Origin: Metarhizium brunneum
Taxonomy: Eukaryota > Ascomycota > Sordariomycetes > Hypocreales > Clavicipitaceae
Reading direction: 5' to 3'
DNA length: 64,000 nucleotides
Assembly: GCF_013426205.1 (NCBI RefSeq)
Contig: NC_089425.1
Location: 1,736,001-1,800,000 of the forward strand
The notes under the pieces are model-generated. The model had not been told where the DNA came from and did no database searches. It saw only the letters and a program-made list of their open reading frames with translations. Below, piece after piece: positions 22,516 through 32,553 of this stretch (position 1 is the first letter of the stretch; each line of letters begins with the position of its first letter). The translations under genes were made by a program, and so were the position numbers.

Positions 22516-23274
22516 TCTTCTGCTCTGCAAGACAGTATAAACGGTGGCAAGCAGGAGAGTAACAAAAAGGGAAGAACTGAGTACCTTGTGCACTAGGTCT
22601 AAGTACTTTAGGCAAAAGGAAGAAACAACACATCATTTGACAACCTAAGTACCCAGGTACCTAGGTAGGTACTAAGTAGGTAGACAACTATAAGTAGGAG
22701 ACAAACCGTCGACGGGAGGAAGCACAGCTGGTGGCAGCTGCCAAGTGCAAGGCCCAACCTAAAATATACTACAGTGGGAGGCGAAAGGTCGATACCCGGA
22801 TACCTACCTAGGTACCTAGGTAGCTATCGCGCTGTATATTATGCTATATTATAGTATATTGGTATATCCTTATTAATAATAATACTATATACGTGTATTA
22901 ATTTTTGGTTATTTCGCTTTATAGTCAAATAAAATTACACGTATAATACAAGTATCGTGCAAGCGTAAAATCTAAAACAGTATTGGGCTGTACCAGGCCA
23001 AGGACAGTGTGTATACTTATCAACCGGTAAATATATTATTTGAAAACCCCTAGCAGGCGTAATGGGTGTTTTGGTAACCGTTATTAACCGCATCAATTCT
23101 AACAACACGGCTTATCAGAAATATTATTCAATACATCAAGACTTTTAATAGCCCGTCTCAATTAAGGAGCAACGCTCCGCTTTTCCTAATACTCTACTGC
23201 CGTATAGTCTATTCATATGCCTCTCAGCTTTTGATACATGATACATCTCAATCGTAGCGACTTAAAAATATCCC
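22516..23274. other. AT-rich intergenic island
   Basis: Begins with clustered TACCTAGGTA-type motifs (22650-22685, 22801-22822), then AT-rich DNA with TATATTATAGTATATT-like runs to about 23160. It resembles a RIP-degraded repeat. A 39-nt piece at 22831-22869 resembles 62510-62548. No gene. Confidence 0.6.
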
Positions 23275-26200
23275 CTACAACTCATCATGCCCTGGCTTCT
23301 CGCTGCTCTCCTTAGCCTTCTCAGTCTTCTCAGTCTTCTCGGGCTTCTTCTCCTTCTCCATGGCCTTGATTTTCTCCAACATCTCTTCCAGTTGGTCTTC
23401 CGTGAAACGCTGACCCTTGAAATCTTCAGCGCCCTCGCCCTTCTTTGACTTTCCCTTCTTGAGGTTCTGGGCGGCCTTTTTGGCCTTGCCTCCAAAGCCT
23501 TTGGCTCCCTTGAGGGCCAGATCCATGCTGACCTTGTCAAGCTTCTGGATCTTCTCGGAAATGTCCTTGACAAGGAGAACAGGGTTCGCATTACTGGGCA
23601 GTTTCTCTTGTTGAGGCTGCATCTTACTAAGCCACTCACTGGTGGTTTTGACAAGTGTTTCCAAGTCCTTCAGTTCTTCCTTCTTAAACAGAGGTGGGAT
23701 GGGGCCAGGCTGCTCCTCGGGCTTATTGTCATTCTTAGTGTCCTTGGCGTCGTCGTCCTCGAGACCATCGAACTCGCCCGTCGGAGTCTCGGCCGAAGCA
23801 GATGTCGTTGATGATCCGCTGGCGCTAGCGGAAGAAGCCGTTGCCTCCCACTCTTCATATTCTGCAATTTGCTTGTGTATGGAGTCAAGGTACTCGCTAA
23901 TGCGCTTTATGGAATCCTTCAGTGCAGTGATCCGCCCAGGTCGCTTTTCGGCCTCTTCGATTCTCGTCTGTACAGGTACAACAACGTCTTGAAGAATCTT
24001 CAGCTTAGCTTTGAGGATTTCCGTAGTAGCGTCGGCTCCATCCCCAGATAACCAATCGCCGATTTCACTGGATTGTTTAGCCAAGTCAGCGCGTTCCTTC
24101 TCTGTCGAGGCATCGATGAACGAGTCTCCATCCAGGAGATCTCGGACATTATAAGTGTAGGCTTCAAGCTGGCTGAGAGCTTCCGCGCGCTGAACCTTGG
24201 CCTTGTCAGAGGCTGCGAATGCTTTGAGTCTATCCTTGGCTTTGACCAGCTCGGACTTGGTCAGTGTAGGAGCGCCCGCCTTCTCCAACACAACTTCAAC
24301 AGGAATTGAAACAGTCTGTTTTTGCTTCACCTCTCTGACTTCCTCGCTAGGGGCAGCTGACTCGGACGAACTGGAGGCGGTGGATGAGTCGGTCGTGGAG
24401 GATGAAGACGTGGCGGACGACTTGGCTTCTGCCTTCGGGGCCTCCTCAGAGCCCTCGGGTTTTTTAGAATCGGCATTCTTCTCATTGCCCTTGAGAGGCT
24501 TCTGATCCTTCTTCCCAAAGCCAAACAAGTTCTTGACGCCGTCGACAATACGTTCCTTCACAGTTACTTCGGCCTCGCATTCTACAGCTGCCCTGACGAC
24601 CTGGATCTCTCCATTTTCGCCAAGTAACTTAACACCAAGCTTGAACACAATTTCAGACTCCACGCAGGAGGGGTACTTCTCCTTGATGGCTGCCACAGTA
24701 GCAGTCAGGTTCTTAGTCGACAATGAAGCGATATCCCTGTCGTCGTCACCAACTTGTTGGTAGAAGGAAAGCGCAAAGTCATCGTGGTCGTTAAAAGTTA
24801 TTTCCTTTGCGACACCGCCCAGAGGTGAGATAGCAGTCCAGAGACGCTGTCGCTTTTCGCCGTTCGCACGCTTCAGGCCGGCAGCGTACATGGGGCCTTC
24901 AAAGATCCTGATTTCCTTGACTCGAAAGCTAGGGCTCAACTCAGCGGCACGGAAACCGGCACCAAACACGGCAGCTTCATCAGAGTTAACAGTGGACTGT
25001 ACTTTGTCAGCGGAGCCAGCAGCTTTTTCAAGAGCCTTCTGAACAAACGGAGTGCGAGTGGCACCTCCATGTAAGATGATGGAAGTCATGTCGCTCAATT
25101 CGATACCAGACATCTTAATGGCATCGTTGATGACGGCTTCGATTCTCTTAGCGTGAGCCTCAGACATGGTCTCAAAGTCGTCACGGGTGACCATGTACTT
25201 GAAGTCGACATCTTCGTAGAGCCCCTGGAAACTAGCCTGGGTGTTTTGACTGGCGCTGAGAACGTGTCGCAGTCGCTCGGCTTCCTTGGCCAACATGGCC
25301 ATTGTCCGTCCGTGGGACCTGACACCCTGAGCCGTGGCAGAAATGCCTTTTGCTGCCTGTGTCTCAACAAATTGTGAAATCATGTCATCCATGATCAGGT
25401 AGTTGAGGGAGTCACCACCAAGAGTCCTGTCCCAGCCGCTACCAAGAACCTGGACCTCCTGGACAGTCTTGTTGTATTTCCCGACATCTTTAACAGTACG
25501 GCTTTGGAAGCGCAGAACAGAGGCAGTGGTGTAACCGGCTCCCATGTCGAAGATGAGGTGGTACTCGGGCTTCTCGCCTGCATTAATGTTTGGGAACTGG
25601 CGACTAGTAGCGTAGTTCAAACCAACAGCCATGCCGTCGCTGATCAAGCTGAGGACCTTGAGGCCAGCTAATTCGGCGGCCAGATGAACAGCGCGCTTCT
25701 CCTCGACAGTGTAAAAGGAGGGGACAGTGAGTACGACGGATCGTACAGAAGAGCCATGACCGGCCGTTGCCTGGGCGTTCTTTTGTACGCTCTGGAGTTC
25801 CATAGCCAACAGCTCTTCAACCAGCCATGCATCTTCTTCGGGGACCAGTGTCTTGGTTTTGAAAGCAGCTGTGCCGCGTGTGCTATGAGCCTGCAGCTGC
25901 AAGGCTGGGTGACGTGCTGCATATTCTTGAACCGAGGCATCGTCGACGGGAAGGCCAAGAAGCGTCTTTAAGTTGGGGTAGACTTCGTCGGGAAACCGAG
26001 CGGCGACCGCCATGGCTTTCGCACCGTATAGTCGTTCGGGGAACTGAGCAGCCTTGGGGCCACTGTTGAGTGGCTTGAATGCAACTGCAGAGGTTTCTTT
26101 ACGCCGGGAATCTTTCGTCAGGACAATTTCGAGGGGAGTGCCCGGCTTCAGCAGGGCGGCTTTGATGTATTCGGTTCCAATGTCAATACCAAGGACGGCG

Positions 26201-26280
26201 GCCGACGCAAAGACATTGGCAGAGAAGAAGATGACAGCTCCGAGGAGCATCATCAGAGGCGATGGCCGCGAATTCGCCAT
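23275..26280 (-). CDS. LHS1: ER Hsp70-like chaperone Lhs1/GRP170
   Basis: Large Hsp70-family chaperone of the ER lumen (Lhs1/Orp150/GRP170), nucleotide exchange factor for BiP/Kar2 and holdase for unfolded proteins. Single exon, 1001 residues, about the family length. The N-terminal signal peptide (PLMMLLGAVIFFSANVFASA) precedes the ATPase domain starting VLGIDIGTEYIKAALLKPG. Actin-fold motifs follow: LIFDMGAGYTTASVL and ILHGGATRTPFVQKAL. A beta domain, a Ser/Thr/acid-rich disordered loop (about residues 590-660) and an extended helical lid (about 690 onward) come next. The chain ends KPGHDEL, an HDEL retrieval signal. Presence of the loop and HDEL separates it from cytosolic Hsp110. Such genes are usually induced by the unfolded protein response; I could not identify a clear element upstream. 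The gene lacks introns, unlike most neighbours. Confidence 0.97.
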   Translation of the reverse strand: MANSRPSPLMMLLGAVIFFSANVFASAAVLGIDIGTEYIKAALLKPGTPLEIVLTKDSRRKETSAVAFKPLNSGPKAAQFPERLYGAKAMAVAARFPDEVYPNLKTLLGLPVDDASVQEYAARHPALQLQAHSTRGTAAFKTKTLVPEEDAWLVEELLAMELQSVQKNAQATAGHGSSVRSVVLTVPSFYTVEEKRAVHLAAELAGLKVLSLISDGMAVGLNYATSRQFPNINAGEKPEYHLIFDMGAGYTTASVLRFQSRTVKDVGKYNKTVQEVQVLGSGWDRTLGGDSLNYLIMDDMISQFVETQAAKGISATAQGVRSHGRTMAMLAKEAERLRHVLSASQNTQASFQGLYEDVDFKYMVTRDDFETMSEAHAKRIEAVINDAIKMSGIELSDMTSIILHGGATRTPFVQKALEKAAGSADKVQSTVNSDEAAVFGAGFRAAELSPSFRVKEIRIFEGPMYAAGLKRANGEKRQRLWTAISPLGGVAKEITFNDHDDFALSFYQQVGDDDRDIASLSTKNLTATVAAIKEKYPSCVESEIVFKLGVKLLGENGEIQVVRAAVECEAEVTVKERIVDGVKNLFGFGKKDQKPLKGNEKNADSKKPEGSEEAPKAEAKSSATSSSSTTDSSTASSSSESAAPSEEVREVKQKQTVSIPVEVVLEKAGAPTLTKSELVKAKDRLKAFAASDKAKVQRAEALSQLEAYTYNVRDLLDGDSFIDASTEKERADLAKQSSEIGDWLSGDGADATTEILKAKLKILQDVVVPVQTRIEEAEKRPGRITALKDSIKRISEYLDSIHKQIAEYEEWEATASSASASGSSTTSASAETPTGEFDGLEDDDAKDTKNDNKPEEQPGPIPPLFKKEELKDLETLVKTTSEWLSKMQPQQEKLPSNANPVLLVKDISEKIQKLDKVSMDLALKGAKGFGGKAKKAAQNLKKGKSKKGEGAEDFKGQRFTEDQLEEMLEKIKAMEKEKKPEKTEKTEKAKESSEKPGHDEL

Positions 26281-26792
26281 GGTGGGTGGTTCGGAGCGTG
26301 CTATCGGTCAATGGAGCATCAAGACGTGTGCGATGATGTGACTTTGTACCGGACAAGGAAAGAAAATGCACGAAGATGCGCTGGGTGTATAAATACCCAA
26401 AGGAAGATGACGAGACAAAAATAAACTGAACTAGAGTTCAAGGAGAGAGGAGCAGCCAAGGTTTAGGCGCCCGCTAGCTCTGTGCAGCTGGTTTGAAGAG
26501 GTTGATGTGGCCTCTCTGTGTCATGTTAGTCGGAGCAGAGGCTTGTTCGTCACTCGTGGGCCAAGAGGCCAAGAGGACAAGTTGCAGCCATCAGCCCAGC
26601 CCAGCCCGCCCATGCATGTGCGCGTTAGTTCAGAGGCTGCCCACGCCAAGGCTGACAGGACTGACTTGACCGACCATCGCACCTACCTAGGTAGTTTCCA
26701 AAGTAACGTTTTATAGACCAAACTTTGCGCACTTTTCACTTTTATATTATTCTGTATGCTCAAACTATGATAAAATAAGTGTTTGTTTTTCG

Positions 26793-27015
26793 GGGCGTGA
26801 TTCACGCCCGCGTGGGTCACCGGCATTACGTGTATTTTATTCCACGCTTCAAGTGGCAGAGGCCGTCTCTAGATAGCTTTTGCCAGCGCGGGAGGTCATG
26901 AATCACCTTTTAAGCTAATACGTTTAACGTATTATAGCGCGTTTAGTGTTTTTTTTATATTATGCGTTATTATTATTAGAGCCAAGTATAGCCTATTAAT
27001 TATGTTATTAATAGG
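26793..27015. repeat. three perfect short inverted repeats in an AT-rich block
   Basis: 26793-26809 is an 8-bp-arm hairpin with a 1-nt loop (GGGCGTGA-T-TCACGCCC). 26917-26933 is another (AATACGTT-T-AACGTATT). 26992-27015 has 9-bp arms (CCTATTAAT / ATTAATAGG) and a 6-nt loop. Confidence 0.8.
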
Positions 27016-27400
27016 TTTATGTGATTATTTAGACTTTTTTTGTCAATAATTTAATAAGTGGTTTTCATCTTTTCTTTTATAAAATTATCATCAATTGCTG
27101 CAGACTCTAGAGTGCTCTACGGTCTGTTGCGGGTATGTGAAGCTTCACCACAGGCACACAATCAGTTGGCTCCAAATATAACCAAGCAGGCGGATAACAG
27201 TCATTACGCCATCATTATGGACGTCGTATAATATTCCCATACAAACACATTTGTTTTCTGTTGATACAAGCCCTGCCAACCCTTCCTCCTTGCCTTTCCT
27301 CCACATTTGAAGTCATCAACCGGAGGCTAAACGCCCACTCCAGATCACCATTCCTCCAGAATGCAACCTAAAGGGCCAAATCACTCAGAATGATCAGTGC

Positions 27401-27425
27401 GATGCGATGCGATGCGATGCAATGC
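27401..27425 (+). repeat. GATGC pentamer repeat
   Basis: Four perfect GATGC units at 27401-27420 followed by AATGC, in the 3' flank of the YAG7-like gene. Confidence 0.9.
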
Positions 27426-27578
27426 AAAAGCAATTCCCAAAGCCCACTGTATTGTTTCCCCCAAACCGGCCAAAAATCTGCTAAACGCCGCCATGACATG
27501 ATGTACAGTTCATTTCTTGTGAGAGCTGCGGTAAAGCACGCTCATTATGGTTCGAATTAACTTCGCTGGAATGTTGGC

Positions 27579-29156
27579 CTAGGACTCTTCGTTTCGTCGG
27601 GGGCGAGAGGATATCCCACGACCTCGACCACGTCCACGGCCTTCGCCGCGGTGACCGCCACGGCCACGGTGCTCACCACGATGACCACCTCGACCGCGCA
27701 AGTTGCCATTTCCTTCGCGCTCGTGACGGCCCTTGTTACGCTGGACCTGATGGAATCCATCATTACCATCAGACTATAGCAGGCGTTAGATGTTTCTATT
27801 CTACCAGGCATGCAGCTTTCAAAGTTTGCTCTCACTTACAGGCTTAGTAGGCTCGGGCTGCTCGTCCGCCCAAGATTGGGTATTTCCAGATGAGGCTGGC
27901 GTGTCAGTCAGGCCAGTATCAGCCTCGGTAATGTCTCGTGAGGCCTTCACATCTACCCACTCCTGCGACGTGGAGAGACCGGCCTCAGTATCCCAGTGAC
28001 TCTCAGCCACAGCGTTGGCGGCAGTGTTGGATATATTGGCACTAGGGTGACCATTGCTCGCCTCAGCCTTCTTCTCCCCAGGAGAAGCAGAGACATCAGT
28101 ATCTGCGACCTCGATGGCTGCGACGTTTGCCACAGTAGGGCCAGTAACCACCTCAGCAGTCTCTCCTTCGGCTGGTACCTCACTGTAGACCGGGGCCTTG
28201 TATTCCTGAGCTAGTGTCTTGACAACGGAGTCTAGATTGCGTTAGTACATAGTTTTGCTCTAAACAGGGAGAGCGGCAGTCATTGGCAGGGGCCTTTACA
28301 AGTAGTCTGCAATTGCTCTCCTGGCACGCTGAGAACCTTGTCTTCAGTACCCTCCACGAGCTTCAACATTGATGCAACGGCAGAGTCGTCTCCGGCATAG
28401 ATTGCCAGGAGAACACCTTCGATAGCTTGGCTTTCGTCCGACTCGGCATCGGTAGCTTCCTCACGGCGGTAGGCAGCGAGGCGCAAGAACTGCGATAGGA
28501 GAAGAAGGTTACCCTTCAAGGAATTTTGGAAGCTCGCCTCGGCTTCGCTGACAGCGTCAGCCTTGGCCTTCTCCAACGTTTTCTCCCACTCAGCCTTTTC
28601 GTTTGCGGCTCGTGAACGGTATTGCTCATGGACCTTTCGGAGCTGCGCGAGCTGCTCCTCGGCCTGGGCAAGCTGGGCCTGGAGCTCGGGTTTTTTCTCA
28701 ATCTGTGCCCTTTGATCTGGGTTTATGGTCTTTTCGTTGACCAATTGCTCAAGTGTTTTGCCAGCGTGCTGTTCCTGGCTCAAAAGGGCATCTGTCTTTG
28801 AGGCATTGGTCTGGCAGAGGGCGCGTCAGTTTTTCGAAGTGGGTGGTTGGGTGGCCCAGCTGAAGGCAAGGTCGCGGAGCAAAATGTGTACAGTACAACC
28901 AACTTACAATTTTCTTGTTGAGATTACGAATGCTCCTGTGAGATTAACTATTAGCATTGCAGCTTCTAACCCATCTCATTCGAAGAGAGCCTTACTTTTG
29001 CAGCTTCATGATGTCGGAACTCTCGAAATCCTCGTCCAACAAATCGGCAGCGGCACGGGAACCAATGCTGGAAGCGGGCGACTCAGCACGCTTGGCAGCA
29101 CCAGTGGTCTTCTTCTTGGACCCCCTGGGGGCGGGTTGAGTTGCAGCTGCAGGCAT
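27579..29156 (-). CDS. YAG7-like protein with coiled coil and RGG tail
   Basis: Minus-strand exons 29156-28996, 28935-28908 (28 nt), 28810-28300, 28231-27840 and 27773-27579 give 428 residues. A short disordered N-terminus leads to LLDEDFESSDIMKLQKSIRN, then LNKKITNASKTDALL, which matches the conserved core I associate with fungal Yag7-like proteins. A long charged helix follows (about residues 85-150, LEQLVNEKTINPDQRAQIEK onward). Next come a helical region, an Ala/Thr/Glu-rich linker and a C-terminal RGG/GRGGHRGE box that probably binds RNA. Yeast Yag7 is associated with Stm1-like and translation-related proteins, so a ribosome or mRNA role is possible, but this is inference. The RGG tail is in a separate last exon. 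Family name is fairly secure for the N-terminal half, function is not. Confidence 0.78.
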
Positions 29157-30189
29157 TGCTAACAAGTTTTGTGCGCTGCGAGGATGTCTTTTTTGGGGGG
29201 GGGGGAGGGGGATCGTCAGGTTGTCGCAAGGAAGCTCCAGATGGCTTGGTGGATAACGATGCTCGAGCTTTCAATATCTCTACTGTGCTCGATGCCGATC
29301 GTCTAGCTGGATGTTTGAAAGCGGAAAGGATGCCGTGTGACAAGAGAGAGGCGATTGAGAGACAAGAATGATAAATCGGGTTCGGCTGATCAGGCAACGA
29401 GCAGGAGGAAGAGGAAGAGTCGGGGTCGACGGTGTGATCCAACGGGTGTGGAGGTTGGTCTGTTCACGTCAACTGGGCTGGCGGCTTGTTTGGAGCCTGA
29501 TTGATCATTGATGCTGCGGGACCACAAACGCCGCCCCCTGTGCAGCGCTGGGTCGCCTGGGGTGCGAAGCTCTTCATGACATGGAGCTGTCCAGTGCTCC
29601 GTGTTCGGTTCTAGAACCAGAGAGAACCGCACCGTCGACATCAGTCTGTCTGTGAGCCACTGCCCAATGCCCATGTTGAAACCGTGGTATGGCGGCGCAA
29701 TTGCAGTCTGTTGGAGAAAGACGGCACAAGCGCAATTAGCCTTGTCATTACTATTCAGATTTACGACTGGTTCATCTGTTTGCACTCGGGAAGAGCCGTT
29801 GTTTGCCATTATGCATGGTCTCGTGCCTATCCTTACTTATCCTTGGCCCCTCATCCAGCCCAGCTGCATCCCATCCTCTCCGTTCGGCGCTGATGAGCCG
29901 CCACTGCCAACGCCAACACAGTAGGCCACCTTCGGACATCAGACAGGTTGCGATACGGATACAATGGTCTCAAAGCATCCGGTACTCTGTTGTCTGCCAT
30001 GTATCATGTGCCAGTGTCAGGTGTGACACCCTGGCGTGACAAATGTCCATGTTTATTTGCCGCCGATTCCTCTCGTAAGGTAAGACAAAGCTGTTTGCTT
30101 GGTCTGTTGCTTGACTTCGTCCTTTTGCTATGCCCTACCAGATTGAACCATGGAAGCAAGAATTCACGCAGGAATCTCCTACGATGTTC
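29157..30189. other. intergenic, 1.0 kb
   Basis: Promoter and leader of the YAG7-like gene plus the 3' flank of the CENP-W-like gene. A G-run at about 29200-29208 is the only notable low-complexity stretch. No gene recognised. Confidence 0.45.
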
Positions 30190-30590
30190 TCAGCCCTTGA
30201 ACTTGGCCAGTGTATCCTGCATCATAGTTAGCCATGCGGGAGGTGATGCATGTGGGCTGAACAAATTATGAACGTACTCTGGTCACCTTGTTTACACTCC
30301 TTGCCGTCAAGCCGCGCTCGCCTGACTGCTTGGCGTAGATGGCTGCTTCTTTGACGAGTCTACCAACTCAGTTAGTTGCAGCAGCACAGACAAAAGGCCG
30401 GCTGTACACACGTTTCCATGAAGAGGACGTAGTTTAAGAATATCTATATTCGCTTAGTAGCACAGATGGAATCGTCACGAAACGCCTTACTCACCGTGAC
30501 GTCTGCGTTCTTCTTGACACTCATGTTCGAGTGCGCCTTTATGATCTTCTTAACGGTTGCCCGCGGATATGCTTTCTTACCGAGTGCCAT
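30190..30590 (-). CDS. CENP-W-like histone-fold kinetochore protein
   Basis: Very small four-exon gene: minus-strand exons 30590-30495, 30443-30412, 30359-30278 and 30216-30190, in phase, 78 residues. The first exon encodes ALGKKAYPRATVKKIIKAHS, the basic start and alpha1 helix of CENP-W (yeast Wip1). The rest gives the remaining histone-fold helices: DVTIFLNYVLFMETLVKEAA, then YAKQSGERGLTARSVNKVTR and the last helix DTLAKFKG. CENP-W pairs with CENP-T (Cnn1) in the constitutive centromere-associated network and contacts centromeric DNA. Splice sites are GTGAGT/TAG, GTGTGT/TAG, GTACGT/CAG. Because each exon is short, the gene is easily missed by frame-based annotation. It lies head to head with prefoldin subunit 4, 347 nt between starts. 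Other histone-fold proteins (CENP-S/X, NF-Y) fit less well. Confidence 0.88.
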
Positions 30591-30937
30591 GGCAATACTT
30601 TTATTGAACGCGATGCCGCGATCCAAATGTGTTGAGAGCTAGCTGCCTCTCAACCACGGACTGCGCGTCGTATGTGTTGACAGAGCAAGCCGTACAAGCA
30701 AGCAAGGCAGGCATGTGTGGGGCAGCCAATCGGCAAGAGTGATAGAACTGTGTGAATTCCGGACGAGGCTGCCAAGCCACACAGTACCCCCACCACAAGA
30801 CTGAACATCAGGAAAGGCGCTCGCAACAAACGACGGTTTCCATACGGCGTCGGGGGCCAACGTTGCGCCAATATCCAGTTGAAACCGAGAGGCTGTCCAC
30901 GACCTAGTGCTTCGTATTGCATACGATGGCTTCAATA
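30591..30937. promoter_or_regulatory. shared divergent promoter, CENP-W-like / prefoldin 4
   Basis: 347 nt between the divergent start codons of the CENP-W-like and prefoldin genes. It must hold both promoters; no specific site identified. Confidence 0.5.
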
Positions 30938-31562
30938 ATGCAGAGGCGTATGGTACGGTTGAATTTCTAATATCGTCATTTGTGGTTCCGCTTCATGAGA
31001 CGATCGTGCGCGACTGACCGACATGCCCAGCTCTCCAAGGAGGACGAGCAGGCAGGCGACGAAGTCGAGGTCCGCAGAGAAGACCAGGATAAGATCAACA
31101 AGTTTAGCCGGCTGCATCAGAGGGAACTGGCCATGGAGGAGGAACTCAGGTTGAAGAATGTGAGGACCCTTGGCAGAGAGCCGACCCCATCTGCCCACCT
31201 GTCCAGCGGCGAGACACTCACTGACTGGGCAATGTCTAGAAAGAGAAAGAGGAATATGATGACCTGTCGACAGAGTTGGAGCTAGCGGATGAAGATGAAA
31301 AGATTCAGTATGCCAATCTCCGTATCGCACCCGCCCCTTTCACGCGCTTATGGACCAATGTCCCTGCAGGTACAAGATCGGCGATGCATTCTTTCACATT
31401 CCACTTGATCAAGCCCAAGAGATGTTGGAAGCGGCTACGACGAAAATTGACGAAGAGGCGAGCGAACTAGAAGACAAGATTGGCTCGGTACGCGAGGAGA
31501 TGCAGCAACTCAAAGTCGAATTGTACGCCAGATTCGGAAAGCAAATCAACCTCGAAGTATAA
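30938..31562 (+). CDS. GIM3: prefoldin subunit 4 (Gim3)
   Basis: Beta-type subunit of the hexameric prefoldin/GimC co-chaperone that hands actin and tubulin to the CCT chaperonin. Exons 30938-30952, 31031-31159, 31240-31307 and 31370-31562 give 134 residues. The 15-nt first exon encodes MQRRM, then the joined frame reads LSKEDEQAGDEVEVRREDQD. The two long helices with a beta hairpin between them are visible: KINKFSRLHQRELAMEEELR and STELELADEDEKIQYKIGDA with FFHIPLDQAQEMLEAA, the signature of prefoldin 4. The second helix runs through EASELEDKIGSVREEMQQLK to the C-terminus. Exon 3 ends at a GTATGC donor in phase 2. An ATG at 30925 is out of frame. Length agrees with the family (about 120-150 residues). 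Confidence 0.95.
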
Positions 31563-32553
31563 GCATATTTTTTTTAATAAACACCAAAGAAGGAAAAACA
31601 TTGTATCAAAAATATTCCAAAATCAAGATGGCACACTTCACCGGAGAAATGCTTGTTGATCATTCTAACATGCACGTGTGTACCCACTCGCCCATCGGCT
31701 AGACGAAGATTTGCATTTCTTCCTTCTGACACCGAGATTCGAGACCTGCGTGTCACGATTGGCAGCTATGGATGGACTGCTGGGTTGAACCCAATAGATG
31801 AGGCCAGTTTGATGACTCACTCGTTGACACTGTGTGTCCGTGGGAGTCGAGCGTCATGATGGTTGAGGATGACCATGTGCTGGGCTTATCATTGATGACT
31901 TCCAGTCCTCGGCTGACCTCGTCTCCCAACAGGTCTGGCATTTTCCCAGTTTTGTGTACCATTGGAGGATGCGAGGATATGGATTGAGCCCCATCCCGTT
32001 TCAAGGAGTACCAAGGCGTGGAAGGCATGGTGGCTGCATTTTATCCTGGCCATGTCTTATATTTTTTGTGTAACTTCGGCGCCTATGCCAAGGCCATGCA
32101 GGTCAGTGGAAGCCTGAAGACCTGTGAAGGGCCCAACCAGCCATTCTGACCGAAGACAACATCGTTCTCCGTAGAAAGGAGATTAAGCCAATTCTCCGTG
32201 CGTTGCTCACTTATACCCAGTTTGGGGACGAGACATGTGAGCAGGGCGATGATCCTAGTTCCAAGACATCTCACATTATGGCACGAAGCTATCGAGAGTG
32301 ATCATCTCCCGCCGTTCTAAGCTATGTTAGTACTAAGTAGGCTATGGTTTGTGTTACCCTGTTCTGTTATATCCCATCTTTCCCCCCGTTCCCGCGAGCA
32401 TCTTCATCTTCTACTCCTATAACAAGCCAGTGTCGTTTTCAAGAATTGTAGATGAGATTTCTCCAGGCTGCGGCAATGCTTGAAGAAATCCATTTTTCCT
32501 GACCTATACACGCGGCAACCACTCCTCATGTCTAGCTTCATAGCTTGAGCATC
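31563..32553. other. intergenic, 1.0 kb
   Basis: 3' flank of prefoldin 4 and promoter of the MFS gene. No gene, RNA or long repeat recognised. Confidence 0.45.

Larger units (their letters stand above)
26281..27578. other. intergenic, LHS1 promoter plus AT-rich relic
   Basis: The part next to LHS1 is its promoter; a TATTTATA-like box lies on the minus strand at about 26390-26397. A TACCTAGGTAG motif at 26685-26695 precedes an AT-rich block (26700-27080) containing three perfect short inverted repeats, described under findings. No gene. Confidence 0.5.
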
